This document shows, piece by piece, positions 6,547 through 15,169 of a stretch of DNA of 34,558 nucleotides. Position 1 is the first letter of the stretch. Every line of letters starts with the position of its first letter. The notes under the pieces were generated by a model. It was not told the DNA's origin. It saw only the letters and a program-made list of their open reading frames with translations, and did no database searches. The position numbers and the translations under genes were made by a program. Source of the DNA: Methylobacterium crusticola (lineage in GTDB: Bacteria > Pseudomonadota > Alphaproteobacteria > Rhizobiales > Beijerinckiaceae); NCBI RefSeq assembly GCF_003574465.1, contig NZ_QOWC01000078.1, positions 1 through 34,558 on the forward strand. The letters run 5' to 3'.

Positions 6547-8814
6547 ATGCGGGTTGGCAAGTCTCAGTACCTCTTCTCCCCCCGGAGCGCTGCGTCGCGC
6601 CTCGGCCTTGCCGGCGCTTCGCTCCTCACCCTCGCCGTGGCCGCGGCGGCCCAGGACGCGACGCCGCCGCGCCGCGGCATCGCCAGCCCGCCCGCCGAGG
6701 CGACGGTGCAGCTCGACGAGATCACCGTCGAGGGGCGCGGGGGCGGCGCGCTGCCGCCCTCCGCCGCGGCCGCCGCCGTGCGCACCGTCGAGAGCCCGAC
6801 CGGCCCCGTGAACGGCTTCGTGGCCACCCGCTCCGCCACCGCGACCAAGACCAACACGCCGCTCATCGAGACGCCGCAATCGATCAGCGTCGTCGGGCGC
6901 GAGCAGATCGACGCCCAGAAGGCCCAGACCCTGACCCAGGCGACCCAGTACGTGCCGGGCCTCTACTCGGGCACCTTCGGGGCCGATTCGCGCATCGACT
7001 ACTTCACCCTGCGCGGCTTCGTGGCGAGCGACTACGGCATCTATCGGGACGGGCTTCAGCTCCTGAACTACGGCTTCGCCTATTTCCGGGTCGACACGTT
7101 CGGCCTGGAGCGCATCGAGGTGCTGCGCGGGCCCGCCGCCGTGCTGTTCGGCGCCGGCAACCCGGGCGGCCTCATCAACCAGGTCACGAAGCGCCCGACG
7201 CTCGACCCGCTGCGCTACGTCGAGGTCGGCGGCGGGGCCTTCGGCCAGGGCGGCTTCGGCTACGCCGCCTTCGACCTCGGCGGCCCGGCCGACGCGGACG
7301 GCCACTGGTTCTACCGCCTGACCGGCATCGGCCGCACCGGCGGCACCCAGGTCGAGGGCGCGCCGGAGGACCGCGTCTACATCGCGCCGGCCTTCACCTA
7401 CAAGCCGGACGGCGCGACCAAGCTCACCGTGCTGTCGAGCTACCAGCACGACAACGCCGCCGTCACGGCGAACTTCCTGCCCTATTCCGGGACGGTCCGG
7501 CCGAACCTCTCGGGGCTGCGGATCCCGCGCTCGCTCAACGTGGGCGACGCCGACCTCAACACCTTCCGGCGCGACCAGGCCTACGTCGGCTACGAGTTCG
7601 AGCACGCCTTCGACGAGACATGGACGGTCCGGCAGAACCTGCGCTACTCGTTCGTGGAGAGCTTCCAGAACTCCTACATCGGCCAGATCGGCTACAGCGA
7701 CGCCGCCGAGACCCGCCTCGCCCGCTACCAGTTCCGCGACAGCGCCCGGGCCAACCTGTTCCAGGTGGACAACCAGGCCGAGGCACGCTTCTCCGACGGG
7801 TTCTTCCGCCACGACCTGCTGCTCGGCCTCGACTACAAGAACTACCAGCTGCACGACAACCAGGCGTCGACGTTCCCGGGGCCCAGCCTGAGCATCCTGT
7901 TTCCGGTCTACGGGCAGCGCGTCGCCGCGCCGACGCCCTACCTCGTCAACGCCGATTCGTTCGAGCAGCTCGGCCTCTACGCCCAGGACCAGATCAAGAT
8001 CACCGACCGGCTGACCCTCCTGCTCGGCGGCCGGCAGGACTTCGCCGACAACCGCGTCCGCGACCTGCTCACGCCGGGCAACAGCAACGGGCGCAGCGAC
8101 AACGCGTTCACCTACCGCACGGCCCTGATCTACAACTTCGACTTCGGCCTCGCGCCCTACGTCACCTACGCGACGTCGTTCCAGCCGCAGATCGGGACCG
8201 ACGTCAACGGGCAGTCCTTCCGGCCCGAGACGGGCGACCAGATCGAGGGCGGCGTCAAGTTCGAGCCGCCGGGCGCAGGCTACTTCGTCACGCTCGCGGG
8301 CTTCGACCTGCGCCGCTCCAACGTGCTCACCGCCAACCCGGCGAACACGCTGTTCCAGACGCAGATCGGCGAGGTGCGCTCCACCGGCTTCGAGGCGTCG
8401 CTGACCGCGACCCTGGCGGAGGGCTTGAACGCCGTCGCGGCCTACACGGTCTTCGGGCTCACCACCGAGAAGGGCACGCCGGAGCAGCTCGGGCGGGTGC
8501 CGGTCAACATTCCGGAGAACCTCGCCTCGCTGTTCGTGGACTACACCATCCCGTTCGGCGACTGGAAGGGGTTCGGCTTCGGCGGCGGCGTGCGCTACAT
8601 CGGGCGCTCCTTCGCGGACGTGGCCAACACCGTGCGGGTGCCGGATTACGTGCTGTTCGACGCCCAGGTGCACTACAACTACGAGAACTGGCGCATCGCC
8701 CTGAACGCCACGAACATCGCCGACCGGCGCTTCGTGTCCTCCTGCCAGGCAATCAATTCCTGCTTCTACGGCGACGCCCGCCGGGTCGTCGCGAGCCTGA
8801 GCTACAAGTGGTGA
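6547..8814 (+). CDS. TonB-dependent siderophore receptor
   Basis: A 755-residue outer-membrane receptor that imports ferric siderophores using TonB energy. An N-terminal signal (residues 1 to about 37, ending AVAAAAQ) is followed by a TonB-box-like DEITVEG near residue 58. The plug domain (about 95-220) shows the typical TPQSISVVGREQI, TLRGF, YRDGLQ and ERIEVLRGPAAVLFGAGNPGG motifs. The 22-strand barrel occupies the rest and ends SYKW with the C-terminal aromatic needed for assembly. The length is normal for the FhuA/FpvA class, and no N-terminal signalling domain is seen, so it is not a transducer type. Start: ATG 6547 after GGAG. It faces a leftward operon with a siderophore carrier, reductase and ABC protein, which completes an iron-uptake route. 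The siderophore itself cannot be predicted. Confidence 0.95.
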   Translation: MRVGKSQYLFSPRSAASRLGLAGASLLTLAVAAAAQDATPPRRGIASPPAEATVQLDEITVEGRGGGALPPSAAAAAVRTVESPTGPVNGFVATRSATATKTNTPLIETPQSISVVGREQIDAQKAQTLTQATQYVPGLYSGTFGADSRIDYFTLRGFVASDYGIYRDGLQLLNYGFAYFRVDTFGLERIEVLRGPAAVLFGAGNPGGLINQVTKRPTLDPLRYVEVGGGAFGQGGFGYAAFDLGGPADADGHWFYRLTGIGRTGGTQVEGAPEDRVYIAPAFTYKPDGATKLTVLSSYQHDNAAVTANFLPYSGTVRPNLSGLRIPRSLNVGDADLNTFRRDQAYVGYEFEHAFDETWTVRQNLRYSFVESFQNSYIGQIGYSDAAETRLARYQFRDSARANLFQVDNQAEARFSDGFFRHDLLLGLDYKNYQLHDNQASTFPGPSLSILFPVYGQRVAAPTPYLVNADSFEQLGLYAQDQIKITDRLTLLLGGRQDFADNRVRDLLTPGNSNGRSDNAFTYRTALIYNFDFGLAPYVTYATSFQPQIGTDVNGQSFRPETGDQIEGGVKFEPPGAGYFVTLAGFDLRRSNVLTANPANTLFQTQIGEVRSTGFEASLTATLAEGLNAVAAYTVFGLTTEKGTPEQLGRVPVNIPENLASLFVDYTIPFGDWKGFGFGGGVRYIGRSFADVANTVRVPDYVLFDAQVHYNYENWRIALNATNIADRRFVSSCQAINSCFYGDARRVVASLSYKW

Positions 8815-8851
8815 GGCCGGCCCCGCGGCCGGGCGGTCCCGGCCGCTCCGG

Positions 8852-10597
8852 TCACTCGGCCGCCGTCGGGCTCTCCCGCGGCTCCGGCCCGGCCGGGGTG
8901 CCGTGGAGGCGGCGGTAGTACCCGCCGGCCTCGACCAGGGCGTCGTGCCGGCCCTCCTCGGCGACCCCGTTCTCGGCCACCACGACGATGCGGTCCGCGT
9001 TGCGGATCGTCGCGAGGCGGTGGGCGATGACGAGGGTGGTCCGCCCCTCGGCCAGGTCCGTCAGGGATTGCTGGATCTCCCGCTCGGTCTGCGTGTCGAG
9101 CGCCGAGGTCGCCTCGTCCAGGATCAGGATCGGCGGGTTCTTGAGGAAGACCCGCGCGATCGCCAGGCGCTGCTTCTGGCCGCCCGAGAGCTTCACGCCC
9201 CGCTCCCCCACCGGCGTGTCGAGGCCCTCGGGCAGGCCCGCGATCAACCCGTCGAGGCGCGCCCGGCGCGCCGCCTCGCGGATCTCGCCCTCGTCGGCGT
9301 CGAGGCGGCCGTAGGCGATGTTCTCCCGGATGGTGCCGGCGAACAGGAAGACGTCCTGCTGGACGATGCCGATCTGGCGCCGCAGGGACGCGAGCGTGAG
9401 GTCGCGGATGTCCCGCCCGTCGATCGTGATCCGGCCGGCCTCGACCTCGTAGAAGCGCGGGATCAGCGAGCACAGGGTCGTCTTGCCCGCCCCCGAGGCG
9501 CCCACGAAGGCCACCGTCTCGCCGGCCGCGATCCCGAGGTTGAGGTTCGCCAGCACGGAACGCCCGGAGGCGTAGCCGAAGCTCACCCCCTCGAAGCGGA
9601 TGTCGCCCCGCAGGGGCGGCGCTGCGACCGCCCCCGGTCGGTCGACGATGTCGGGCCGGATCGCCAGGAGCTCGCAGTAGCGCCGGAAGCCCGCGATGCC
9701 CTTCGGGTAGGTCTCGACCACGGCGCCGATCTTCTCGAGCGGGCGGTAGAACACGCCGACGAGCAGCAGGAACCCGACGAAGCCGCCGGCCGTGAGGTCG
9801 CCCCGGACCACGTAGGCGGCGCCCCCGAGCAGCACCACGATCTGGACCAGCCGCATGCCGAGGTAGTTGATCGACAGGCTGCCGGCCATGATCCGGTAGG
9901 CCTCGAGCTTGGTGGTGCGGTAGCGCGCGTTGTCGGCGGCGAACAGGCGCCGCTCGTGCGCCTCGTTGGCGAAGGCCTTGACCACCCGGATGCCGCCGAC
10001 GTTCTCCTCGATGCGGGCGTTGAAGGCCCCGACCCGGCCGTACTGGGCCTGCCAGTTGCGGGTCATGCGCCCGCCGTAGCGCAGGGTGACGAAGGCGATC
10101 ACCGGCAGGATCGCGGCGGTGAGCAGCGCCAGCGGCGGGTGGACGAGGAACATCAGCGCGAAGGCGCCGACGAGGGTCATCACGGCGATGAACAGGTCCT
10201 CGGGGCCGTGGTGGGCCACCTCCCCGATCTCCTCGAGGTCCTTGGTGACCCGCGCCACGAGGTGGCCGGTCTTCTGGTTGTCGTAGAAGCGGAACGACAG
10301 CGTCTGCAGGTGGTCGAAGGCGCGGGCGCGCATCTCGGTCTCGATGTTGATGCCGAGCACGTGCCCCCAGTAGGTCACCACCACCATCAGCCCGGCATTC
10401 GCGACGTAGAGCGCCACGAGCCCGGCCGCCGCCAGCAGGATCAGGGACCAGTCCTGCCGGGGCAGCAGGACGTCGACGAAGGCCTTGACGGCCATCGGGA
10501 AGCCGAGCTCGAGCAGGCCCGACAGGATGGCGCAGCCGAAATCGAGCAGGAAGAGGGCCCGGTGCGGCCGGTAGTAGGCGAGGAAGGCCTTCAGCAT
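8852..10597 (-). CDS. ABC half-transporter (fused membrane and ATPase domains)
   Basis: A 581-residue protein of type-I exporter architecture: six transmembrane helices (about 1-310), then an ATPase domain. Walker A is GASGAGKTT at 366-374. The signature LSGGQKQR, Walker B ILILDEATSALD and the switch histidine in VIAHRLATI follow in order. It is complete and should work as a dimer. ATG 10597 lies five bases after the stop of the FhuF-like gene, so the two are co-transcribed. Most family members export, but the neighbours suggest a role in siderophore traffic: recycling the emptied siderophore, or import as in the YbtPQ and IrtAB systems. It lacks the siderophore-interacting domain of IrtA. 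Direction of transport is not decided by the sequence. Confidence 0.9.
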   Translation of the reverse strand: MLKAFLAYYRPHRALFLLDFGCAILSGLLELGFPMAVKAFVDVLLPRQDWSLILLAAAGLVALYVANAGLMVVVTYWGHVLGINIETEMRARAFDHLQTLSFRFYDNQKTGHLVARVTKDLEEIGEVAHHGPEDLFIAVMTLVGAFALMFLVHPPLALLTAAILPVIAFVTLRYGGRMTRNWQAQYGRVGAFNARIEENVGGIRVVKAFANEAHERRLFAADNARYRTTKLEAYRIMAGSLSINYLGMRLVQIVVLLGGAAYVVRGDLTAGGFVGFLLLVGVFYRPLEKIGAVVETYPKGIAGFRRYCELLAIRPDIVDRPGAVAAPPLRGDIRFEGVSFGYASGRSVLANLNLGIAAGETVAFVGASGAGKTTLCSLIPRFYEVEAGRITIDGRDIRDLTLASLRRQIGIVQQDVFLFAGTIRENIAYGRLDADEGEIREAARRARLDGLIAGLPEGLDTPVGERGVKLSGGQKQRLAIARVFLKNPPILILDEATSALDTQTEREIQQSLTDLAEGRTTLVIAHRLATIRNADRIVVVAENGVAEEGRHDALVEAGGYYRRLHGTPAGPEPRESPTAAE

Positions 10598-10602
10598 GGC
10601 GC

Positions 10603-11310
10603 TCAGGTCGGGGGTTGGACGGGGCAGAGGGCGCCGCAGGAGGGTACGCCGGGCAGCCGGTAGCGCGTGCAGCAGACGCGACGGCACGGCCCGTCGCAGG
10701 GGCTCCCGGGGCGGAAGGTCTGCGCCAGGGGGCTTGTAGGCGAGGCCCGGCCCGAACGCCACCCGAGGAGGGCCTCGGCCTCCGCCCGCGGCGCGGCCAG
10801 CACGGGCGCGGCGGCGACGAGCTCGCGCAGGGTGAAATCCAGCATGACGCCGGCATTGCCCCACAGCACCCGCGGCGAGGGGCCGCCGTGGGCGGCGCAG
10901 AGGCCGACGAACGGTCGCAGATGCCCCGCCACCAGGAGGGCGAAGCGCCCGCCCGCGGGCGCGCCGGCCCGCCCGGCCCCGGGCAGCAGGAGGCGGGCGG
11001 GCGCGTGCGCCGCGTCGAGCTCGAGGCCGGTCTCCTCCAGGGCCACCGGCAGCACCCGGTCGAGGCACAGGAGCGCCGTGGCGCACGGGATGACCAGGGC
11101 CGCGAGGTAGTTCTGCGACCAGAGCGACACGAGGGAGCGCCGGTCGGCCCTCGGGTAGGCCGCCCCGAAGCCGTCGAGCACCCCGTCGAAGACCGCCCGG
11201 TCGCGTAAGGACGCGACGGGGCGGCCTCCCGCGCCACCGGACGCGACCGCGACCCGGGTGCCGAACGTCGCCAGCGAGGGCGGCAGGAGGGCGGCGATCT
11301 CCGGGATCAC
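10603..11310 (-). CDS. fhuF: FhuF-like siderophore-iron reductase
   Basis: A 235-residue protein of the FhuF ferric-siderophore reductase family, which releases iron in the cytosol by reducing Fe(III) with a 2Fe-2S cluster. The C-terminal cluster motif is visible: C213-C214, ten residues (TRYRLPGVPS), C225, three residues, C229. The published E. coli pattern is CC-X10-C-X2-C, so the last spacing is one residue longer. C205 and C209 are extra nearby cysteines. The start is GTG 11310, whose codon overlaps the stop of the MFS gene (GTGA), showing translational coupling. The ABC gene follows after five bases. The neighbourhood (receptor, carrier, ABC) supports the assignment; the altered cysteine spacing leaves some doubt about cluster type. 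Confidence 0.85.
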   Translation of the reverse strand: MIPEIAALLPPSLATFGTRVAVASGGAGGRPVASLRDRAVFDGVLDGFGAAYPRADRRSLVSLWSQNYLAALVIPCATALLCLDRVLPVALEETGLELDAAHAPARLLLPGAGRAGAPAGGRFALLVAGHLRPFVGLCAAHGGPSPRVLWGNAGVMLDFTLRELVAAAPVLAAPRAEAEALLGWRSGRASPTSPLAQTFRPGSPCDGPCRRVCCTRYRLPGVPSCGALCPVQPPT

Positions 11311-12518
11311 GGCGCGCGCCCCGCCCGGTCGGCCGCCAGGGTGCGGGCGATGGCCGACCGCAGGACCAGGAAGGCGGCGGCGAAGAACGACACCGCGAGG
11401 GCGTAGTAGACGGGCCAGCCCGCCGCGCCCGCGAGGGCGGGAGCGCCCACGCGCACCGGCATGGCGGCGAAGAACGCGGCGCCGAACAGCAGCGCGTAAT
11501 CCGTCGCCGGGCGCGGACCTTGCGCCCAGCGGTAGATCATGCCGAACACCGGCACGCCGAGCCCCCCGCCGCAGACGAAGCCCAGCACGGTGGCGGCGAG
11601 GGCGAGGCGCGGCGCCCCGGCGAGCGCCGCCGCGCCCATGAGGCCGCCCGCCGCGACCATGCCGGCCGCCGAGAGCGTGACGAGCGGCACCGTCCCGAAC
11701 CGCCGCACCAGGCTGCCCGACAGCGCCGCCATGACGAGGTTGATGCCGGCCGAGAGGCCGCCGGTCACGAAGCCGACCTCGGCGAGCGGCAGACCGAGGT
11801 CGAGCAGGGCGAGGTTGTTGAAGCCCGACAGCACCGACAGCGCGGCGAAGTAGAGGCCGAGGACGAGGACGCGCCCGCCGAGCAGGCGCAGGCGGCCGAG
11901 GGTCGCGGCGTCGCGCGCCATCCGGGCGTCGGGACGGCGCAGGCGCGCCTCCGGGTAGCGCAGGATGGGCAGCAGGCAGAGCGCGTCGATGCCGGCGACC
12001 GTGAGGATCGCCGCGCGCCAGCCCAGGACGTCGTAGAACCCGATCAGGAGGCCCGACCCCACGATGCTGCCGAGGGCGGCCCCGCAGAACTTCGCCGAGG
12101 CCACGAGCGGCCGCAGGTCGTCCGAGACCGTCTCGACCACCAGGGCCTCGAGCGCGACATCCATCGTCGCGACGCAGAAGCTCGTGGCGACGGCGAGGCC
12201 GAACAGCACGAGGAGCGGCCAGGTCTCGCCCCCGCTGAGCACCGCCAGCAGGGCGACGGCGGTCGCCTGCATGGCGACGATCCAGCCGGTGCGGTGGGGA
12301 AGACCCGGCACCCGGAGCCCGTCGACGGCCGCCGCCCAGAGAAACGTGAGCCCGACCGGGAGGTTGATGAGCTGGAGCAGGCCGATCTCGGCGAGCTCGA
12401 CCCCGCGCGCGCGCAGGATCAGCGGCGCCCCGCCCGCGAGGAAGCCGAGCGTCGTCCCGAAGGTGACGTAGAGGCAGAGGAACGGGGCCAGGGGCCGGAC
12501 GAGGGCGAAGGCGCGCAT
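11307..12518 (-). CDS. MFS carrier, RhtX/AmpG-like, probable siderophore importer
   Basis: About 403 residues (424 if the in-frame ATG at 12581 is used) with some twelve hydrophobic helices, so an inner-membrane carrier of the major facilitator superfamily. The early GLLQLINLPVGLTFLWAAAVD and following HRTGWI resemble the AmpG-like branch that includes RhtX and FptX, which carry ferric siderophores across the inner membrane alone. ATG 12518 is preferred because the first membrane helix begins at once; neither start has a clear ribosome site. It is the first gene of the operon MFS-fhuF-ABC and overlaps fhuF by four bases. Family level (MFS) is sure. The siderophore substrate is inferred from the reductase and the TonB receptor. 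A dyad at 12860-12880 is its candidate operator. Confidence 0.85.
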   Translation of the reverse strand: MRAFALVRPLAPFLCLYVTFGTTLGFLAGGAPLILRARGVELAEIGLLQLINLPVGLTFLWAAAVDGLRVPGLPHRTGWIVAMQATAVALLAVLSGGETWPLLVLFGLAVATSFCVATMDVALEALVVETVSDDLRPLVASAKFCGAALGSIVGSGLLIGFYDVLGWRAAILTVAGIDALCLLPILRYPEARLRRPDARMARDAATLGRLRLLGGRVLVLGLYFAALSVLSGFNNLALLDLGLPLAEVGFVTGGLSAGINLVMAALSGSLVRRFGTVPLVTLSAAGMVAAGGLMGAAALAGAPRLALAATVLGFVCGGGLGVPVFGMIYRWAQGPRPATDYALLFGAAFFAAMPVRVGAPALAGAAGWPVYYALAVSFFAAAFLVLRSAIARTLAADRAGRAP

Positions 12519-12973
12519 GAGGACGGGCAAAGGCCGATCAGGCGCTCTCGCGGGACCGGCCGGGATGCGGGCCTCGCGCATCGCCCCGCGCCCCGCGCGT
12601 CACGGAGGAGCGCCCGGGATCGCGGTCCGCGCCGAGCCGCGGCCAAGGGCGCCGGCCGCGCCCGCTCCGCCCTGGACCCGGGGCCGCGGCAGCGACCCGC
12701 GCGCCGCGGCCCCGGGCCTGGGCCCCGGCCGGCCGCGCGGCGACCTCCGTCACAAGGAACGGCGGACCGGCACCAGGGTCACGTCTTGAGCCTCGAACCA
12801 CGAATCCTCGCAGGAGCGCGCGGCAACACGGGGCCGGACGCGCGGAACATAGATTGGAACGATGATAAGCTAGATCATCGCCGTCTCTCGACTTCGCTAT
12901 GACCTACGCGATGCGGTGATGTCCAGTGCCGCGGCCGGGCCCGCCGGATCCCGGCGCGGCGGCGGCGATGGCG
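12519..12973. other. 455-bp gap upstream of the siderophore operon
   Basis: No gene is supported between the MFS start and the end of the GntR gene; open frames here are Arg/Pro/Ala-rich chance frames. The one notable feature is the AT-richer dyad at 12860-12880. If the promoter lies there, the operon has a leader of over 250 bases, which could hold unseen regulatory RNA structure. Confidence 0.45.
12860..12880 (-). promoter_or_regulatory. inverted repeat, Fur-like operator candidate of the siderophore operon
   Basis: CGATGAT (12860-12866) and ATCATCG (12874-12880) form a perfect seven-base dyad around seven bases. Aligned to the 19-base Fur consensus it agrees at 11 positions by my count, mainly in the outer arms. 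On the minus strand it contains TAGCTTA-TC-AT, matching TAGCTTA-GG-AT in front of the TonB receptor gene. An iron-responsive regulator is an inference; Irr, RirA or Fur could each be considered. Confidence 0.45.
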
Positions 12974-13678
12974 CTACAGGTGCTTGAGGCCGAGCTCTGC
13001 CAGGAGCGGAAGCAGCTCGTTTCGCGCGCGGACGCGGTGCTGGCGGGCGCGCTCGCGGGCCTCGCCGCCGTCGCCCGCCCGGATCGCCGCGACGATGCCG
13101 TGGTGCTCGGCCAGGGATGCGTCGAGCTCTCGCCGCAACTTGAGCGTGAGCATCCGGGCGCGATGCGCCTGGTCGTTGACCGTCCGCATGATCCGGATCA
13201 TGCGGCCGTTGCCGGCCTGCTCGACCAGGGTGCGGTGGAAGCCCTCGTCCGCCGGGCCCCACGCCGTCAGGTCGCCGCCGGCCTGCGCCGCCTCCATCAC
13301 GGAGGTCTGCCGGGCGAGTTCGCCGGCGGCGTGCGCGCGCTCGGCCGCGGGCAGGCCCGCCACCAGCTCGGCGGCCTGCCCCTCGACGGCGATGATCACG
13401 TCGTAGATCTCGCGCAGGTCGTCCGGCGCGATGGCGCAGATCAGGATGCCCCGCCGCGGCAGCACCTTGACGAGGCCGTCCTCCTGGAGCCGGATCGCCG
13501 CCTCGTGCACCGGCGTGCGGCTCATGCCGAGCCGGGTCGCGATCTCCTGCTCCGAGGCCTGGTAGCCGGGCGCGAAGCTCGCGCTGCGGATCGCCTCCCT
13601 CATCGCCGCGTAGGCGTCGTCGACGAGCGAGGTCCGCCGCGCCCCGGCCTCGTCCCGCGCCGCCCGTGCCCGTTCCAT
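12974..13678 (-). CDS. GntR-family (FCD) transcriptional regulator
   Basis: A 234-residue regulator. The winged helix-turn-helix (about residues 16-80) shows the GntR pattern YAAMREAIRS, ASEQEIATRLGMSRTPVHEAAIRL and GLVKVLPRRGI. The FCD effector domain (about 90-215) is all-helical, with the expected histidines (FHRTL, EHHGIV, RQHRVR) for metal and carboxylate binding. ATG 13678 was chosen, preceded by CGGAG; longer frames upstream run through the operator region. It is divergent from the MFS and dehydrogenase genes, with dyads in the 163-base gap, so it most likely controls the tartrate/malate-type operon and itself. The effector is presumably the dicarboxylic substrate. Confidence 0.9.
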   Translation of the reverse strand: MERARAARDEAGARRTSLVDDAYAAMREAIRSASFAPGYQASEQEIATRLGMSRTPVHEAAIRLQEDGLVKVLPRRGILICAIAPDDLREIYDVIIAVEGQAAELVAGLPAAERAHAAGELARQTSVMEAAQAGGDLTAWGPADEGFHRTLVEQAGNGRMIRIMRTVNDQAHRARMLTLKLRRELDASLAEHHGIVAAIRAGDGGEARERARQHRVRARNELLPLLAELGLKHL

Positions 13679-13712
13679 GCCCGGCTCCGTGCCCCCACCC
13701 CGGAGGTCTATC

Positions 13713-13791
13713 AGCTTCCATGCCACGTGCAATGGCAGGGTTGACAAGCCGGCATCCGCGCCCCTAACACATCCCAGCTTGCATGGAAGTT
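13713..13791. promoter_or_regulatory. divergent promoter and operator region with paired GCATGGAAG sites
   Basis: A consensus -35 TTGACA at 13741-13746, with a weak -10 (TAACAC at 13765-13770), could drive the MFS gene. The sequence GCATGGAAG occurs twice in opposite orientation: as its complement at 13715-13723 and directly at 13781-13789, flanking that promoter. A further dyad, TGCCA-N7-TGGCA, lies at 13721-13737. This layout fits binding of a dimeric GntR repressor at two sites, possibly with looping. The sites are seen; binding is inferred. Confidence 0.55.
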
Positions 13792-13841
13792 GGCGCTCAA
13801 GCGTGGGCCCAGGCGTGCGGGCGGTCCTGAGGGAGGACACG

Positions 13842-15140
13842 ATGGACGGCTCGCTCGAAGGGGTCACCATGCGCCGCGTCGCCTGGCGCCTGGTACCCTT
13901 CCTCTGCATTCTCTACGTCGTCGCCTTCGTCGACCGGATCAACGTCGGCTTCGCGGCCCTCACCATGAGCCGCGACCTCGGCCTCACGCCGACCATGTTC
14001 GGCTTCGGCGCCGGGATCTTCTTCCTGTCCTACTTCCTGTTCGAGGTACCGTCGAACCTGCTGCTCGACCGCTTCGGCGCGCGGCGCTGGATCGCCCGGG
14101 TGATGATCACCTGGGGCCTGATCTCGATGGGCTTCGCCTTCATCACCGGGCCCGGCCAGTTCTACGTCCTGCGCTTCCTGCTCGGCGTGGCCGAGGCCGG
14201 CTTCTTCCCCGGCGTGATCCTCTACCTGACCTACTGGTTCCCGAAGCGCTGGCGGGGCCGGGTCACCGCGGGGTTCGTGGTCGCGATCCCGATCGCCAGC
14301 GCGGTCGCGGCGCCGGTCTCGGGCTACCTCCTCGCCATGGACGGCATCCTGGGCTTCCGCGGCTGGCAGTGGATGTTCATCCTCGAGGCGGCGCCGGCCG
14401 TGATCCTCGGGTTCGTCTGCCTCGCCTACCTCACCGACCGGCCCGAGGGCGCGGCCTGGCTCACGCCCGAGCAGCGCGACTGGCTCGTGGCCGAGATGCG
14501 GGCCGAGCGGGGCGCGCCCCAGCACCATTCCCTGCGCGAGGTCGGCGCCACCCTGGTCAGCTGGCCGGTGCTGCGCCTCGCCCTGGTGTATTTCGGGCTC
14601 ACCACCGGCCTCTACGGGATCGAGCTCTGGCTGCCGCAGATCGTCAAGGGGTTCGGCCACTCGAACATCGAGGTCGGCTTCATCAGCGCGCTCCCGTACC
14701 TGCTCGCCATCGCCACGATGGGGGCCTGGGCACGGCACTCGGACCGGACGGGCGAGCGTTTCGGCCACGTCGCCGCCGCCTGCGCGGTCGGCTGCGCCGG
14801 GCTCGTCGTGGCCGGCCTCGTCCACGAGTTCGTGGTCCCGACGGTGATCTTCCTCGCGATCGCCATCGCCGGGGTGATGGCGGCCCGCCCGCCCTTCTGG
14901 CAGCTGCCGACCGAGTTCCTCTCCGGCACGAAGGCGGCGGCCGGCATCGCGGCGATCAACTCGATCGGCAACCTCGGCGGCTTCGTCGGCCCCGCGCTGA
15001 TCGGCTGGGCGCGCGAGGCCTCCGGCAGCTTCACGCTCGGGCTGATGATCTCGGCCGCGACGCTCGCGCTCTCGGCGGCGTTCACCCTGTCCCTGCGGCG
15101 GACCTCCCGGTCCGCCCTCCCGGCGCTCGTCGTGCGCTGA
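13842..15140 (+). CDS. MFS transporter, anion:cation symporter type (tartrate-like)
   Basis: A 432-residue inner-membrane carrier with twelve predicted helices. It shows the anion:cation symporter hallmarks FVDRINVGFAAL in helix 1, FEVPSNLLLDRFGARRWIARVMITWG after helix 2 and LTYWFPKRWRGRVTA in the middle. Carriers of this class move tartrate, phthalate, hexuronates and similar organic anions with protons. ATG 13842 is preceded by GGGAGGA, an excellent site; a longer frame from 13677 would cross the operator. The dehydrogenase gene follows after 29 bases, and together with the divergent regulator this resembles the ttuB-ttuC arrangement of Agrobacterium vitis. Tartrate is therefore the likeliest substrate, D-malate the alternative. 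Confidence 0.9.
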   Translation: MDGSLEGVTMRRVAWRLVPFLCILYVVAFVDRINVGFAALTMSRDLGLTPTMFGFGAGIFFLSYFLFEVPSNLLLDRFGARRWIARVMITWGLISMGFAFITGPGQFYVLRFLLGVAEAGFFPGVILYLTYWFPKRWRGRVTAGFVVAIPIASAVAAPVSGYLLAMDGILGFRGWQWMFILEAAPAVILGFVCLAYLTDRPEGAAWLTPEQRDWLVAEMRAERGAPQHHSLREVGATLVSWPVLRLALVYFGLTTGLYGIELWLPQIVKGFGHSNIEVGFISALPYLLAIATMGAWARHSDRTGERFGHVAAACAVGCAGLVVAGLVHEFVVPTVIFLAIAIAGVMAARPPFWQLPTEFLSGTKAAAGIAAINSIGNLGGFVGPALIGWAREASGSFTLGLMISAATLALSAAFTLSLRRTSRSALPALVVR

Positions 15141-15169
15141 CCCCCCTCGCGTTGAACAGGAGCCTCGTC

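Noticed and set aside
12519..12860. Riboswitch or leader peptide in the long leader of the siderophore operon
   Set aside because: No known riboswitch consensus or convincing small frame with a ribosome site could be recognised by eye.
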